Below, piece by piece: positions 13,560 through 22,370 of a stretch of 25,742 nucleotides of DNA. Location of the stretch: positions 1-25,742 of IMG/VR virus record IMGVR_UViG_3300003890_000022; one strand, 5' to 3'. The translations under genes and the position numbers were made by a program. Within the stretch, counting starts at the first letter, position 1, and each line of letters begins with the position of its first letter. A model generated the notes under the pieces. That model saw only the letters and a list, made by a program, of their open reading frames with translations. It was not told the origin of the DNA and ran no database searches. This DNA is from a virus.

Positions 13560-16500
13560 GTTCATCCTCAGCGTTGAATCCCAAATCCAGGGCCTGCGCG
13601 ATGTCATAGAGGCCTTCGAGAACACAGAGAAGGCCGCCCAGCGTGCCGGTAACGTCCTGGCTGCCGGCTTCGAGCCCCGTGTCATCAAGAACGTAGGTGA
13701 CTTCCGTACGGCCCTGGAAGAGAGCGCCAGCGCCCTTGAGAACTACGCCAATCTGACCCAGCGGCAGACAGGGCTGGACTCCGTCAATGCAGATATCCTG
13801 CGGCAGGTAGCAGCGGCATACAGGGAGCAGGCCGCCGCCACCACTTTTAGTTCTGCCGCCCTGGCCGAGCAGGGAGTAGCCCTGAACTCGGTGAGGGTTC
13901 AGGGTGAGGCCCAGGCGCGGGCTATAGAGCTGGCCCGCAACCAGGCATTGCAGTACTCCCGCGCTGCTGCCGAGATGAACCAGGTCATTACCACCCAGTC
14001 TGGCAACGTGGCCCTGATGGGCCAGGCGATGGTGGCCTCTTTCTCGGCTTCCCAGATAGCAGCGGGCAATCTCCAGCAAGGTATCTTCGGCCTGGGCTTC
14101 TCGTTCCTGTTCCTGCAAAAGGCTGCCCTAACCCCTCAGTTCCTGGCCCTGACAGCCGCATTCGCTGCCGCCGGGGCAGCCCTTGAGGCGCTCACGGGGC
14201 TGTTTGGCAAGAGCAAGACGGCAGCCGAAGAGGCATCGGATGCAGTGAAGGAATGGAGAGAGGCCCTGGAGAAGCTGGCTGGCGCCCCTGCTCTGGCGGC
14301 CAAGGAAATACAGGGCCTCATAGACAGAAGCCAGGAACTAGGGGTCAGCTTCGAAGACCTTGTCGCAAAAAGAATACAAGAAGGCAGTATTGCCTTTAGG
14401 GCCTACGGTTCCGCCGCCCAAGAAGCAGCTGCCCAGAGCGGAGCCAGCATCCAGGAAATGATTAAGCAGGCGGAAGAGCTTGCGGGGCAGCAATCCAAAA
14501 TATCCGAATTCTTCAGTGATGTCCCTGTTCTTGGGCCTGTCACTTCTTTTGCGTTTGGGGGTGCCGATAAAGATGCGCAAGAGGCTTTCCAGAAGATACG
14601 AGAGGAGATTGAAGCCACTGGTGAGGCCATCGAGAGAGACCTTATCCAGAAGATCGAGGACCTCGACAAACAGATGGACAGGGAGCGCCGTCTAAAGATC
14701 GAGATCGAGGCGGCGCAGAACTTTGCCGACTTCCAGACAGGCTTCATCGACAAAGTAATTGAAAACATAGAAGCGGGCAAAGAGGCAGCCATCGAATCGA
14801 TCCGGGATGGCGCTGACGATCTGATGGATGCGCGGAGAGAGGCGGGACGGGTAGAGATTGAGGGGCTAAGGCAAGGCCTGGCAGACGCCATAGATGCCCG
14901 CCGGGACGAGCTCCAGAAAGAGATTGACGCCATCAATGAATGGGCATCGAATGCCATAGATGCCCGGCGTGATGCCCTTGACGAGGAGCTGAGTGCCATC
15001 GAGGAGAGCTTCGACCAGCAGGTGGAAGCGCGTCGCGATGCCCTTGAGGCGGAGATACAGGCCCTGGAAGATGCTCACGATGCCTTCGCGGATGCCAGGC
15101 GCGATGCCCTGGAGGATGAGCTGGACGCCATCCGTACCAATCTTGATGAGCAGGTCAAGGAGCGCCAGAAGGCCCTGAAAAAGGAACTGGACGAGATCAA
15201 CAAGAATTATGACCTGCAGGTCGATGCCCGCAAAGACCGGCTGGATGACGAGCTGGACGCCGCCAACGAGAAGTTTGATGACATGGTGGACGCCCGCAAG
15301 AAGGCGCTGGAGGAAGAGAAGAAGGCCATCGACGACAAGTTCGACGATATGGTCGATGCCCGTAGGGACGCCCTTGATAAAGAGCTCCAGGCCATAGAAG
15401 ATGCCGTTGACGCGCAGGTCTCCGCTATCAAGGCCGGGGCAGACGCTGCCGCCAATGCCGTTAAAGATAAAGCTAAAGAGCAAGAGCAGGCTGTCAGGCA
15501 GGGCCTGGATGCCCAGATCCGCGAGATCCGTGACGCCGCCAAGGACCAGGTCGATCTCCGCAAGAAGGCCCTTGACGATGAGATAGATAGCATCAAGAAG
15601 ACAGGCAAGCAGCGCATGGACGCCGTGAAGGCTGCTGCCGATGCCGAGCTGGAAGAGAACAAGAAGCGCATAGCCGCTCTTAAGAACCAGGAGAAAGACC
15701 TCACCAAGCAGCTGGACGAGCTGGCCAAGCGCCGCCAGGAGCTCGTTGCGGCCAGCCTGTCTACAGCTGCCGAGCTGGCCCGCCTGGAGGAACTCCAGGC
15801 CAGCGGTGTCAATGACGCCGCCCTGCAACGGGAGATAGCCCTCCGTAAGGGGCGGCTGGACGCTATCCATAATGAACAGGCGGGCATCGGTGAGCAGACT
15901 AACGCCATCAACGAACAGATAGCTGCCGTAGAAAACCAGATCGCAGAGGAAGAGAAGAAGGGTGACGCCATCAAGGCTGCCCGCGATGCCCAGCTGGAGG
16001 CCATCAAGGAGGAGATCGACCAGAGGGTCGAGCTCGCCAAAGAGGCTGCTGATGCCGAGATAGAGCAGATCAACCGCGTCCGCGATGAGGCTATAAATGC
16101 AGCCAGGGCCAGGGCTGATGCCCAGATACAGGCTATCCAGGCTGCCGCAGATGCCGAGATAGCCAGCATCCAGGCTGCGGCTGATGCCGCCATCAGGGAA
16201 GCGAAGCGGGTGGCAGACGAGAAGAAAGCAGCGGCCAGAGATGCCGCCGATGCCGATATAGAAATTATCAATGAGCAGCGCGATGCCGAGATAGAAGCGG
16301 CAAAGGCGGCGGCAGATGCAGATATAGAGAACATCAATAAGGCCAGGGATGCAGAGCTGGAAGCTATTAAAACCGTAGCGGAAACCGATATCGCCGCCAT
16401 TGAGGAGCGGCGCGACGCCGAGCTGGAGGCTGCCAGGGAGAGGGCAGACGGCGACATCACAGAGTACAGGCGGGCCGCCGATGACGCAATGGAGGCTGCC

Positions 16501-17355
16501 AGAGAGAGGGCCGACGCAGATATTGCGGAAAACCGCAGGGCTACAGACGAGAAGATCAAGCACGCCCAGGAGCTGGCCGACGAAGAGATCAAAGAGATAA
16601 ACAGGAGAAAGGAAGAGGCCAAGAAAGCGGCCACAGAGGCTGCTGACCACGATATCACCGAGATCAACAGGGCCAAGACAGAGGCCATCAACGCCGCCAA
16701 GGAGAGGGCCGACACAGCCATCGCCGAGATGAAGCGGCAGGTGGATGGCGAAATCCTGGAGGCCCAGCGCAAGATCGATGATGACATCGAGGACATCAAG
16801 GACAGGGCGCAGGCTCAGATCGACGAGGTTGAGCGGACTACGAAGGAAACCGAAGAGCCCCTGAAGAAGATGAAGGAGCATATCAAGGAGCAGACTGACG
16901 AGTGGATCGAGTCCAGGAGGTCTGCAGAGAGATACCGCAACTACATCGAGGACGAGCTGCTGCCCACCCTGGAAGACCTCAAATCGGTCTCCCGCCACCC
17001 GGAGAACGTCCAGGCCATCATAGATTTTGTGCGTGAGCAACTCCCCAGGGCCAAGAGCGAGGGAGATGTCAGGAAGCTGCTGGACCTGATCCTGAACACG
17101 ATCCCCGGCTTCCAGCTGGGAGGCCTCGTCCCCGGCAGGAGGGGTGAACCCGTGCTCATCAAGGCCCACGCCGGTGAGTTCGTGCTCCGGCCAGACCAGC
17201 TGGATGCCCTCATAGGGGCCCTGAGCAACACCCAGCGGCCACAGGTGACCATACACGTCAACGCCAGCTCAATGGCTGACCTCGACCGGCTGGAGCGCAC
17301 CCTCAGCCAGAGCCTGGGCTACAAGGCTGGCCTGCGCGGTAGAATGCAGGTATGA
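13543..17355 (+). CDS. tape measure protein with hendecad repeats
   Basis: This 1270-aa protein spans the tail lumen and sets its length; at the rule of thumb of about 0.15 nm per residue the tail would be near 190 nm. Residues about 180-221 are hydrophobic (LQQGIFGLGFSFLFLQ and following), as in membrane-inserting parts of other tape measures. Residues 430-715 are thirteen 22-residue units, 716-835 a heptad-like coiled coil, and 836-1099 twenty-four 11-residue units. Near 1186-1215 is the usual C-terminal signature GFQLGGLVPG...GEPVLIKAHAGEFVL. The start overlaps the frameshifted chaperone by 17 nt; the end overlaps the next start as ATGA. No lytic or peptidase domain is evident. Confidence 0.93.
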   Translation: MARSIEFILSVESQIQGLRDVIEAFENTEKAAQRAGNVLAAGFEPRVIKNVGDFRTALEESASALENYANLTQRQTGLDSVNADILRQVAAAYREQAAATTFSSAALAEQGVALNSVRVQGEAQARAIELARNQALQYSRAAAEMNQVITTQSGNVALMGQAMVASFSASQIAAGNLQQGIFGLGFSFLFLQKAALTPQFLALTAAFAAAGAALEALTGLFGKSKTAAEEASDAVKEWREALEKLAGAPALAAKEIQGLIDRSQELGVSFEDLVAKRIQEGSIAFRAYGSAAQEAAAQSGASIQEMIKQAEELAGQQSKISEFFSDVPVLGPVTSFAFGGADKDAQEAFQKIREEIEATGEAIERDLIQKIEDLDKQMDRERRLKIEIEAAQNFADFQTGFIDKVIENIEAGKEAAIESIRDGADDLMDARREAGRVEIEGLRQGLADAIDARRDELQKEIDAINEWASNAIDARRDALDEELSAIEESFDQQVEARRDALEAEIQALEDAHDAFADARRDALEDELDAIRTNLDEQVKERQKALKKELDEINKNYDLQVDARKDRLDDELDAANEKFDDMVDARKKALEEEKKAIDDKFDDMVDARRDALDKELQAIEDAVDAQVSAIKAGADAAANAVKDKAKEQEQAVRQGLDAQIREIRDAAKDQVDLRKKALDDEIDSIKKTGKQRMDAVKAAADAELEENKKRIAALKNQEKDLTKQLDELAKRRQELVAASLSTAAELARLEELQASGVNDAALQREIALRKGRLDAIHNEQAGIGEQTNAINEQIAAVENQIAEEEKKGDAIKAARDAQLEAIKEEIDQRVELAKEAADAEIEQINRVRDEAINAARARADAQIQAIQAAADAEIASIQAAADAAIREAKRVADEKKAAARDAADADIEIINEQRDAEIEAAKAAADADIENINKARDAELEAIKTVAETDIAAIEERRDAELEAARERADGDITEYRRAADDAMEAARERADADIAENRRATDEKIKHAQELADEEIKEINRRKEEAKKAATEAADHDITEINRAKTEAINAAKERADTAIAEMKRQVDGEILEAQRKIDDDIEDIKDRAQAQIDEVERTTKETEEPLKKMKEHIKEQTDEWIESRRSAERYRNYIEDELLPTLEDLKSVSRHPENVQAIIDFVREQLPRAKSEGDVRKLLDLILNTIPGFQLGGLVPGRRGEPVLIKAHAGEFVLRPDQLDALIGALSNTQRPQVTIHVNASSMADLDRLERTLSQSLGYKAGLRGRMQV
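14830..15687 (+). repeat. 13 tandem 22-residue (66-bp) repeats in the tape measure
   Basis: Units begin ARRDAL...(E/D)EL.AI......V(D/E) and run 22 residues each without insertion from residue 430 to 715. The first nine (14830-15423) are the best conserved; the rest are degenerate. Twenty-two is two hendecads, compatible with a slightly right-handed or nearly straight coiled coil. Confidence 0.85.
16048..16839 (+). repeat. 24 tandem 11-residue (33-bp) repeats in the tape measure
   Basis: From residue 836 to 1099 the protein divides into 24 units of exactly 11 residues with the approximate pattern (A/R)D(A/D)xIxxIxxx, for example ADADIENINKA and RDAELEAARER, with no insertion or deletion. Codons vary between units, so the repeat is kept at protein level rather than being a recent DNA expansion. 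Confidence 0.9.
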
Positions 17356-19214
17356 CGACAGTCCTGACGCTGACGGGAGGCTCGGAGAGCATCGACTTCG
17401 TTGGGGGCAATGAGTTCCGGCTCCTGCCCGACGGGTTGAGCCTGCTGCCCCCGGAGCCGGTACGGGTTATGGGTGGTGACCCCCTGCTGTCTGAAGGCCG
17501 GACACTGCAGGCCAGGCGCTACGGCAACAGGGAGATCTCCATCAGGTTCAAGGCCCTGGCCGCCACCCACGACACGATGGCAGCCTCCTTCCAGAAGCTA
17601 CAGCGGATCTTGAACTACGCCGTGAAGGCGCAGGCATCCCGTGGCACGCTTGCTGGCGCAACCCTGGCCGTCAAACTCAATAACCAGTCTACCCAGGTGA
17701 TATTCGACATACTGGACGGGTCACTGACCCTGGCTGGCCCCTTGAATGAGATTCTGCGCAGAGGTGGCCCCCTGCTGGCCAATGAGCTTGTCCTTATCGC
17801 TAAACCCTATGCCAGAGGGCCCACAGTCCGCCTGGAGAACTTCCTGGTGAACCCCGGCTTCGATGTGAACCCTGGGGAGACCGGGCGTGATGGCGGCTAT
17901 TACCTGACCTTTGCCGGGGGTGAGGGTAGTGGACAGAGGTTACAGTATACAGGGCTCACGGGGCTGGTGCCTGAAGGCCCCGCCAGATTCCTGGCCGGCA
18001 TCTGGGTTCAACCTACGGCCACCAGCGGCGGCGAACAGGTGGTCATGAGGGCGGGTGACGCCTGGGAGATTACCTGGACGCCCGACGATGGGCGCTTCAG
18101 GGTCAGGATGACTGACCAGGCGGGTGGCCAGGCCCTGGCGTCCAGCAGCCAGACGTTCAGCCCCGGCGCCTGGTATCACGTGCAGGCCCTGGCCCTCCAG
18201 GTGGAAGGCGGCCAGGCCCAGCAGCTGCTGTTCCTGGTAGTCAACAGGAAGCTGGCCGGAGTCATGCGCCATACTATTGGCAATCTTGCCACCACGGGAA
18301 ACTTCACCATTGGCGCCCAGGACAACGATACCAGGAACTTCAAGGGGCTTGTCTGTGGAGCCTACGTCCTGCTCAAGAACATATGGCCCTGGCAGCTGGC
18401 GTTCCTGTACGAGTACGGGATGCGGAGCCTGGTGCGTGGCACCGCCCCTGATGCAACACCCCCAGGTTCGGACTACTGGGGGCTGACCGATAGTCAGTAC
18501 GGGGGCGTGTGGGTATTTGACCAGTCCTCAGGGAACATCGCTGACAGTGGTCCAGGTGGCCGCACCCTGACGGTTATGGGAAGCCCCTCGTATACCCTGA
18601 ACGTCCGCGCTCCAAGAGGCTGGACATCTACCACCGGTAACCCTAACGCCTATTTTGGCCTGGCCTCGTCTCCCCGTAAGTACGGGCCCTTCTCCCTCTA
18701 CTTTCACAAGACTTCAGGGATCTCATTCCCCATTTTCAATCAGACTGTAACCATCCCCGCGTACAAGAAGGGGGCATCGGCCAACAGGGACTGGGAGCTT
18801 AGCTTCTGGGCGCAACCCCAGACCGATGGCGTACGCAACACCTTTGGGATCATCATCCAGGATGACCTCAGCGCCGTTCTCGTCAACACTACCGTGACCC
18901 TCGGTACAGGCCTGCGGCAGTACGGCGTGAAGTTCACCCATAACGCTGATAGCAGCACGTTCACTGTCGTCCTGAAGTATGCTGGCACCACTACGGCCTC
19001 TGATGTCTACATCATGAACATGATGCTCCTGCCCGGAAGCCCCTTTGGGCTGAGCGCCACCCTGGGCGAGATTGCCAACCCTATCCCCTGGATTAGCAGC
19101 CGGTCATTGATCAGTGGCCCAGCAACCACCGGCCAGGACAACAACCTCAAGGTGTATGGCCTACCGGGGGACGAGCCCCTCGCTACCAGGGTCTATGTAG
19201 AGAACCCTGTATAA
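17352..19214 (+). CDS. distal tail (Dit-like) protein with LamG-like glycan-binding domains
   Basis: This 620-aa protein directly follows the tape measure. Residues about 1-160 have the order of Dit-type proteins (DGLSLLPPEPVRVMGG, then REISIRFKALAATHDT and an ELVLIAKPYARGP strand), which form the hexameric ring closing the tube. Residues about 165-315 read as a LamG/concanavalin-type beta-sandwich (ARFLAGIWVQP, WEITWTPDDGRFRVRM, FSPGAWYHVQALAL). A further beta region (about 410-600) resembles a carbohydrate-binding module (SLYFHKTSG, WELSFWAQPQ, YIMNMMLLPG). The added domains suggest attachment to a surface glycan. Confidence 0.72.
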   Translation: MTTVLTLTGGSESIDFVGGNEFRLLPDGLSLLPPEPVRVMGGDPLLSEGRTLQARRYGNREISIRFKALAATHDTMAASFQKLQRILNYAVKAQASRGTLAGATLAVKLNNQSTQVIFDILDGSLTLAGPLNEILRRGGPLLANELVLIAKPYARGPTVRLENFLVNPGFDVNPGETGRDGGYYLTFAGGEGSGQRLQYTGLTGLVPEGPARFLAGIWVQPTATSGGEQVVMRAGDAWEITWTPDDGRFRVRMTDQAGGQALASSSQTFSPGAWYHVQALALQVEGGQAQQLLFLVVNRKLAGVMRHTIGNLATTGNFTIGAQDNDTRNFKGLVCGAYVLLKNIWPWQLAFLYEYGMRSLVRGTAPDATPPGSDYWGLTDSQYGGVWVFDQSSGNIADSGPGGRTLTVMGSPSYTLNVRAPRGWTSTTGNPNAYFGLASSPRKYGPFSLYFHKTSGISFPIFNQTVTIPAYKKGASANRDWELSFWAQPQTDGVRNTFGIIIQDDLSAVLVNTTVTLGTGLRQYGVKFTHNADSSTFTVVLKYAGTTTASDVYIMNMMLLPGSPFGLSATLGEIANPIPWISSRSLISGPATTGQDNNLKVYGLPGDEPLATRVYVENPV

Positions 19215-19221
19215 TCTGAGC

Positions 19222-19389
19222 ATGAGTAACGAGGAGCTAGCCAAGTTCCGGGTCTCTGAAAGATCAGTCCTGCGTAAGTTCCGCCAGACGGAACAGGGGC
19301 TCAAGCTCTACGAAGCCCTCGTGATCCAGGACGGCAAGATCACAGAGGTCTGGACAGCGGACAGCAAACAGCCACCACCGGAGGACTAA
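19222..19389 (+). CDS. 55-aa protein between tail-tip genes, unknown
   Basis: ATG 19222 to TAA 19389 encodes a charged 55-residue protein, MSNEELAKFRVSERSV through a C-terminal QPPPED. It fills the whole gap between two tail genes, and its end carries the GGAGGA site of the next gene. A TATAAT lies just before its start but without a -35. No family recognised; its lysine/arginine-rich helix followed by a GKITEVW strand suggests a small folded protein. Confidence 0.6.
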   Translation: MSNEELAKFRVSERSVLRKFRQTEQGLKLYEALVIQDGKITEVWTADSKQPPPED

Positions 19390-19392
19390 GCT

Positions 19393-19773
19393 ATGGGCCT
19401 GACCACTGCCGGCAGGGATCTCATCACCGCCATGATCATCGGCGAGACCACGATAGACTTTAACAATGCGAATGCCAAGCTGGGAGTAGGAGACAGCGCT
19501 ACTGCCTTCAGTGCCACCCAGACAGACCTCCAGGCTGCCACCAATAAGATCCGCAAGCCGATGGAGACGGGATATCCTACCCGTAGCAATAACACGCTGA
19601 CCTTCAGGGCTACGTTCCAGACCCACGAGGCCAACTTCACCTGGCAGGAGTGGGGTATCTTCAATGCTGCGTCTGGGGGCACCATGCTTAACCGCAAGGT
19701 GGAGAACCTGGGCACTAAAAGCTCTTCAGATGTCTGGCAGCTGACTGTAACCCTGACCGTCAACAACACCTAG
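19393..19773 (+). CDS. tail fibre/tip protein of a widespread phage family
   Basis: This 126-aa protein has the recurrent pattern GLTTAGRDLITAMI, NANAKLGVGDS, FRATFQTHEANFTWQEWGIFN and GGTMLNRKV, which I know from tail-fibre regions of many siphoviruses; the W-x-E-W-G-I-F segment is characteristic. It follows a GGAGGA site. Such proteins are thought to be structural tail-tip or fibre parts, with function not defined. It is full length. Confidence 0.75.
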   Translation: MGLTTAGRDLITAMIIGETTIDFNNANAKLGVGDSATAFSATQTDLQAATNKIRKPMETGYPTRSNNTLTFRATFQTHEANFTWQEWGIFNAASGGTMLNRKVENLGTKSSSDVWQLTVTLTVNNT

Positions 19774-19785
19774 CAGGGGGCTGTC

Positions 19786-21591
19786 GTGGCCCTTGTTAAG
19801 GATACTTTCACAGACACCGCTGGCAAGTCGCTTCAAAATCATACCCCTGATCTTGGCGGCTCCTGGGAGGCTCTGTCTTTTGACGTAAACGGTGTTGGTA
19901 ACACTAGTGATGCCGTAATCTCAGATATCTATTCGACGCAGCAGGGCATACATTCTAAAACCGGGTTTCATAGCCGCTTCTACAGGACTACGTCTGTAAC
20001 CATAAGCGCCGACTACGATGTCTATTGCTGGTTCGGCCCCCAGGGCAGCGGCTTTGATGGTTGGCCCTCAGGCACACAGGGCATTAGCATTGCTGGGCGG
20101 ATGAGCCCGACGGGCACCAGTTCTGCCTCCGTTGACCGCTATGAAGTCCGCACCACGTGGCTTGGCTTTTGGGCAATTGACCTGGACAAGGTAGTAAGTG
20201 GCACCCGGACTAACCTGGGAAACTTCACGGGCTTCACTAATTCGGAGGGCTGGATACGCCTGCAGATGACAGGCAGCGCCATCAAAGTCTATTACTCCAC
20301 GTCTTCCCGTACAGCGGCGAATCCCACCTGGACTCTGTGTATAAACAAGACGGACAGTAGCATCACGCAGGTGGGAAGGGCAGGCCTGTGCGCTGCCGCC
20401 CAAATCGCTGGCCACACCTGGCAGCTGGTTCTGGACAACTTCTATGCCGATGGCAACTTCGCCGCCAAGACGGCCTCTGACTCCACCATCCTGATCATCG
20501 AAGACGGGATGCTAAGCAAGCTGGTGACCATCGTGAAATCGGGAAGTGATGCCCTTGGTGTCAACATCACAGAGGATCCGGGCACTAAGGACATCAAGGT
20601 CCTGAAGGACACAGGCGATACCCTGGATATATCCATCACCGAGGGGGCCCCGGTTTTCGTCAAGCGTTACTCTATGGGGATTCGGGCAGGGCTGATCTCG
20701 GACATAGACCCCTATCCCCTGCGGACTTACTGGGAGGCCTCCGAGCTTATGGCTGCCGGGGTGCTGAACCAGGCCAAGAATTCAGGCACTACGCTGAGCT
20801 GGCTTTATGACGCTGGCACCGGCAGGACTGTGCTGGATGTGACCTCACTGGATGATGACCCCTTTGACCCCCTGCTGATAGTCCACCCCGCTTCTATGTT
20901 CGCGTCCACCAAGGATCAGAGGGGTTCATTCAGGATATTCGCCACTGCCCAGCTACTGGAGGGAAAGCCAGCTTTCCTGAGGGCAGCCATGAAGACCCCC
21001 CAGACCACGCTGCCCCTGACCCAGAACCCGCCATCTCATGCCGAAGACCTGCAGGGTGGCTACCGGAGGTTGCCCATAGGAGTCTTCACCTGGCCCCCTG
21101 CCGCTGGTGGCGCCAAGTACCGGCAGGGAGACGTGGCCCAGGACATAGACGTGACTGACCTGTCTGGCCTGGCGCTCCTCCAGGTTGAGGGGCTGTCTGA
21201 GAACGCCAATTCCAAATCCCACCTCCAGATATCATCCATTGACCTGCTGCCCGTGGAGAGCGGCTATTTCTCCCTGGCGCTCAACAAGCAGTCCGAGCAA
21301 GGCGCCTTGCAGCAGGGAGAGATCCTGGTAGTTGACAGCATCGAGGGGCGAGGGGGCGGATATGTCCTCAAGCCCAGCGCGGCGCCAGCCACGCAGAAGG
21401 AGAACATCCACCTGCCCAGCACCACGACGGCGCCAATATCCGGAGGGGGGATCTACCTGCAGCCAGCCACCAGTAATTGCCTGGTCTTCCTGGCAGACAG
21501 GTGGAGTGCCCTGGATGACCTGGGAGAAAACAAGGAGGGCGGGGCCTTCAATGCCTGGATAGAGTATGAGCCCCGGTACCTGTTCCTGTAA
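19786..21591 (+). CDS. tail protein with ConA/LamG-like N-terminal domain
   Basis: This 601-aa protein starts at GTG 19786 after CAGGGGG. Residues about 1-225 fold as a jelly-roll type domain (LVKDTFTDTAG, WEAL, HSRFYRTTSVTISADYDVYCWF, YEVRTTWLGFWAIDL, WIRLQMTGSAIKVYYST, WQLVLDNFYAD), common in glycan-binding tail and wall proteins. The remainder (about 230-601) is beta-rich with no recognised motif, and may form the tail-tip attachment part. It probably binds a host surface polysaccharide. The stop overlaps the next start (TAATG). Confidence 0.65.
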   Translation: MALVKDTFTDTAGKSLQNHTPDLGGSWEALSFDVNGVGNTSDAVISDIYSTQQGIHSKTGFHSRFYRTTSVTISADYDVYCWFGPQGSGFDGWPSGTQGISIAGRMSPTGTSSASVDRYEVRTTWLGFWAIDLDKVVSGTRTNLGNFTGFTNSEGWIRLQMTGSAIKVYYSTSSRTAANPTWTLCINKTDSSITQVGRAGLCAAAQIAGHTWQLVLDNFYADGNFAAKTASDSTILIIEDGMLSKLVTIVKSGSDALGVNITEDPGTKDIKVLKDTGDTLDISITEGAPVFVKRYSMGIRAGLISDIDPYPLRTYWEASELMAAGVLNQAKNSGTTLSWLYDAGTGRTVLDVTSLDDDPFDPLLIVHPASMFASTKDQRGSFRIFATAQLLEGKPAFLRAAMKTPQTTLPLTQNPPSHAEDLQGGYRRLPIGVFTWPPAAGGAKYRQGDVAQDIDVTDLSGLALLQVEGLSENANSKSHLQISSIDLLPVESGYFSLALNKQSEQGALQQGEILVVDSIEGRGGGYVLKPSAAPATQKENIHLPSTTTAPISGGGIYLQPATSNCLVFLADRWSALDDLGENKEGGAFNAWIEYEPRYLFL

Positions 21592-22370
21592 TGCCACTAG
21601 AACTAACGCTCTATACCCCTGCCGGAGTCTCCAGTCCGCCCGTACCCATACAGCCCCTGACCAGCATCGCCCAGAACTTGCAGTTTGGCACCGCCATCCC
21701 CGGCGGCTTCTCCTCCTGCTCCTTCAGCGTCATCCTCTCCCAGAATGAAGCCTACGAGTGGTATGCCACCAGGGGCGGCTATCACGTAGAGGTGACTGAC
21801 GGTGGAGGGACTGTCTGGGAGGGACGCATCGAGAGCATATCCCTGGAGCCGTTTGGAGTCTCTGTGGGTTGTGTCGGCTACTGGGCATCCCTGACCGACA
21901 AGGTCAGGACACAATGGTGGTCAGACTCTCAGATAGACAGCTGGAAAGAGGCGTCTATATTCCTGATTACAGCGTCTGGCCTACCCACACCTGCTTTCAG
22001 TAACAGCAAGTTTGCTGTCGTCAAAGGTGGAGGCATCGCAGTTAGCCTGCGCTATCCGGAGACCTATTACAAGAACGATGCGGCGGGATTTGTGTACATG
22101 CTTCCCCTGCCACCCTTTGGAGTTGCCAAGTCAGAGTTCTGGATGCAACCAGGGACTATCAAGGTGCTGGAGATCGCCGTCCGCTTCACTGCTGGCAACT
22201 GGCCCAGTGGCAGGACAGCCGAGATGGAGCTCAACATTTATGACACGCCTGACTACATGGGAGGCATGTGGACTCTCAGGCAGACCATCACCCGGACAGG
22301 GCTATATAACATCACCCTGGCCACGGATACGCGGGGTGTCCTCCTGAGAGCGGGGCCAAGGCTGTCATGA
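21591..22370 (+). CDS. tail hub-like protein, N-terminal half
   Basis: This 259-aa protein starts in a TAATG overlap and ends in an ATGA overlap with the next gene. The pattern, a strand-rich start (LELTLYTPAG), then FGTAIPGGFSSCSFSVILSQ, GGYHVEVTDGGGTVWEGRIE and SVGCVGYWASLTDKV, is that of tail-hub/baseplate proteins, in which an early domain of the form 'xVxVxDGxGxVWxGxI' precedes a second domain. Here the expected second half lies in the next gene. The WQP-type C-terminal segment (FWMQPGTIKVLEIAVRF) is a further beta-sandwich. Confidence 0.6.
   Translation: MPLELTLYTPAGVSSPPVPIQPLTSIAQNLQFGTAIPGGFSSCSFSVILSQNEAYEWYATRGGYHVEVTDGGGTVWEGRIESISLEPFGVSVGCVGYWASLTDKVRTQWWSDSQIDSWKEASIFLITASGLPTPAFSNSKFAVVKGGGIAVSLRYPETYYKNDAAGFVYMLPLPPFGVAKSEFWMQPGTIKVLEIAVRFTAGNWPSGRTAEMELNIYDTPDYMGGMWTLRQTITRTGLYNITLATDTRGVLLRAGPRLS

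Noticed and set aside
14830-16839. Regular 66- and 33-bp periodicity considered as a CRISPR or satellite array
   Set aside because: The period is kept at protein level with varied codons in one open frame, so it is a coding repeat.
14866-17256. A 796-codon leftward frame opposite the tape measure, and a 530-codon one at 15207-16799
   Set aside because: Repeated codons of the tape-measure repeats keep the opposite frames free of stops. The predicted products are Leu/Ser/Ala-rich and meaningless, and the tape-measure frame is certain.
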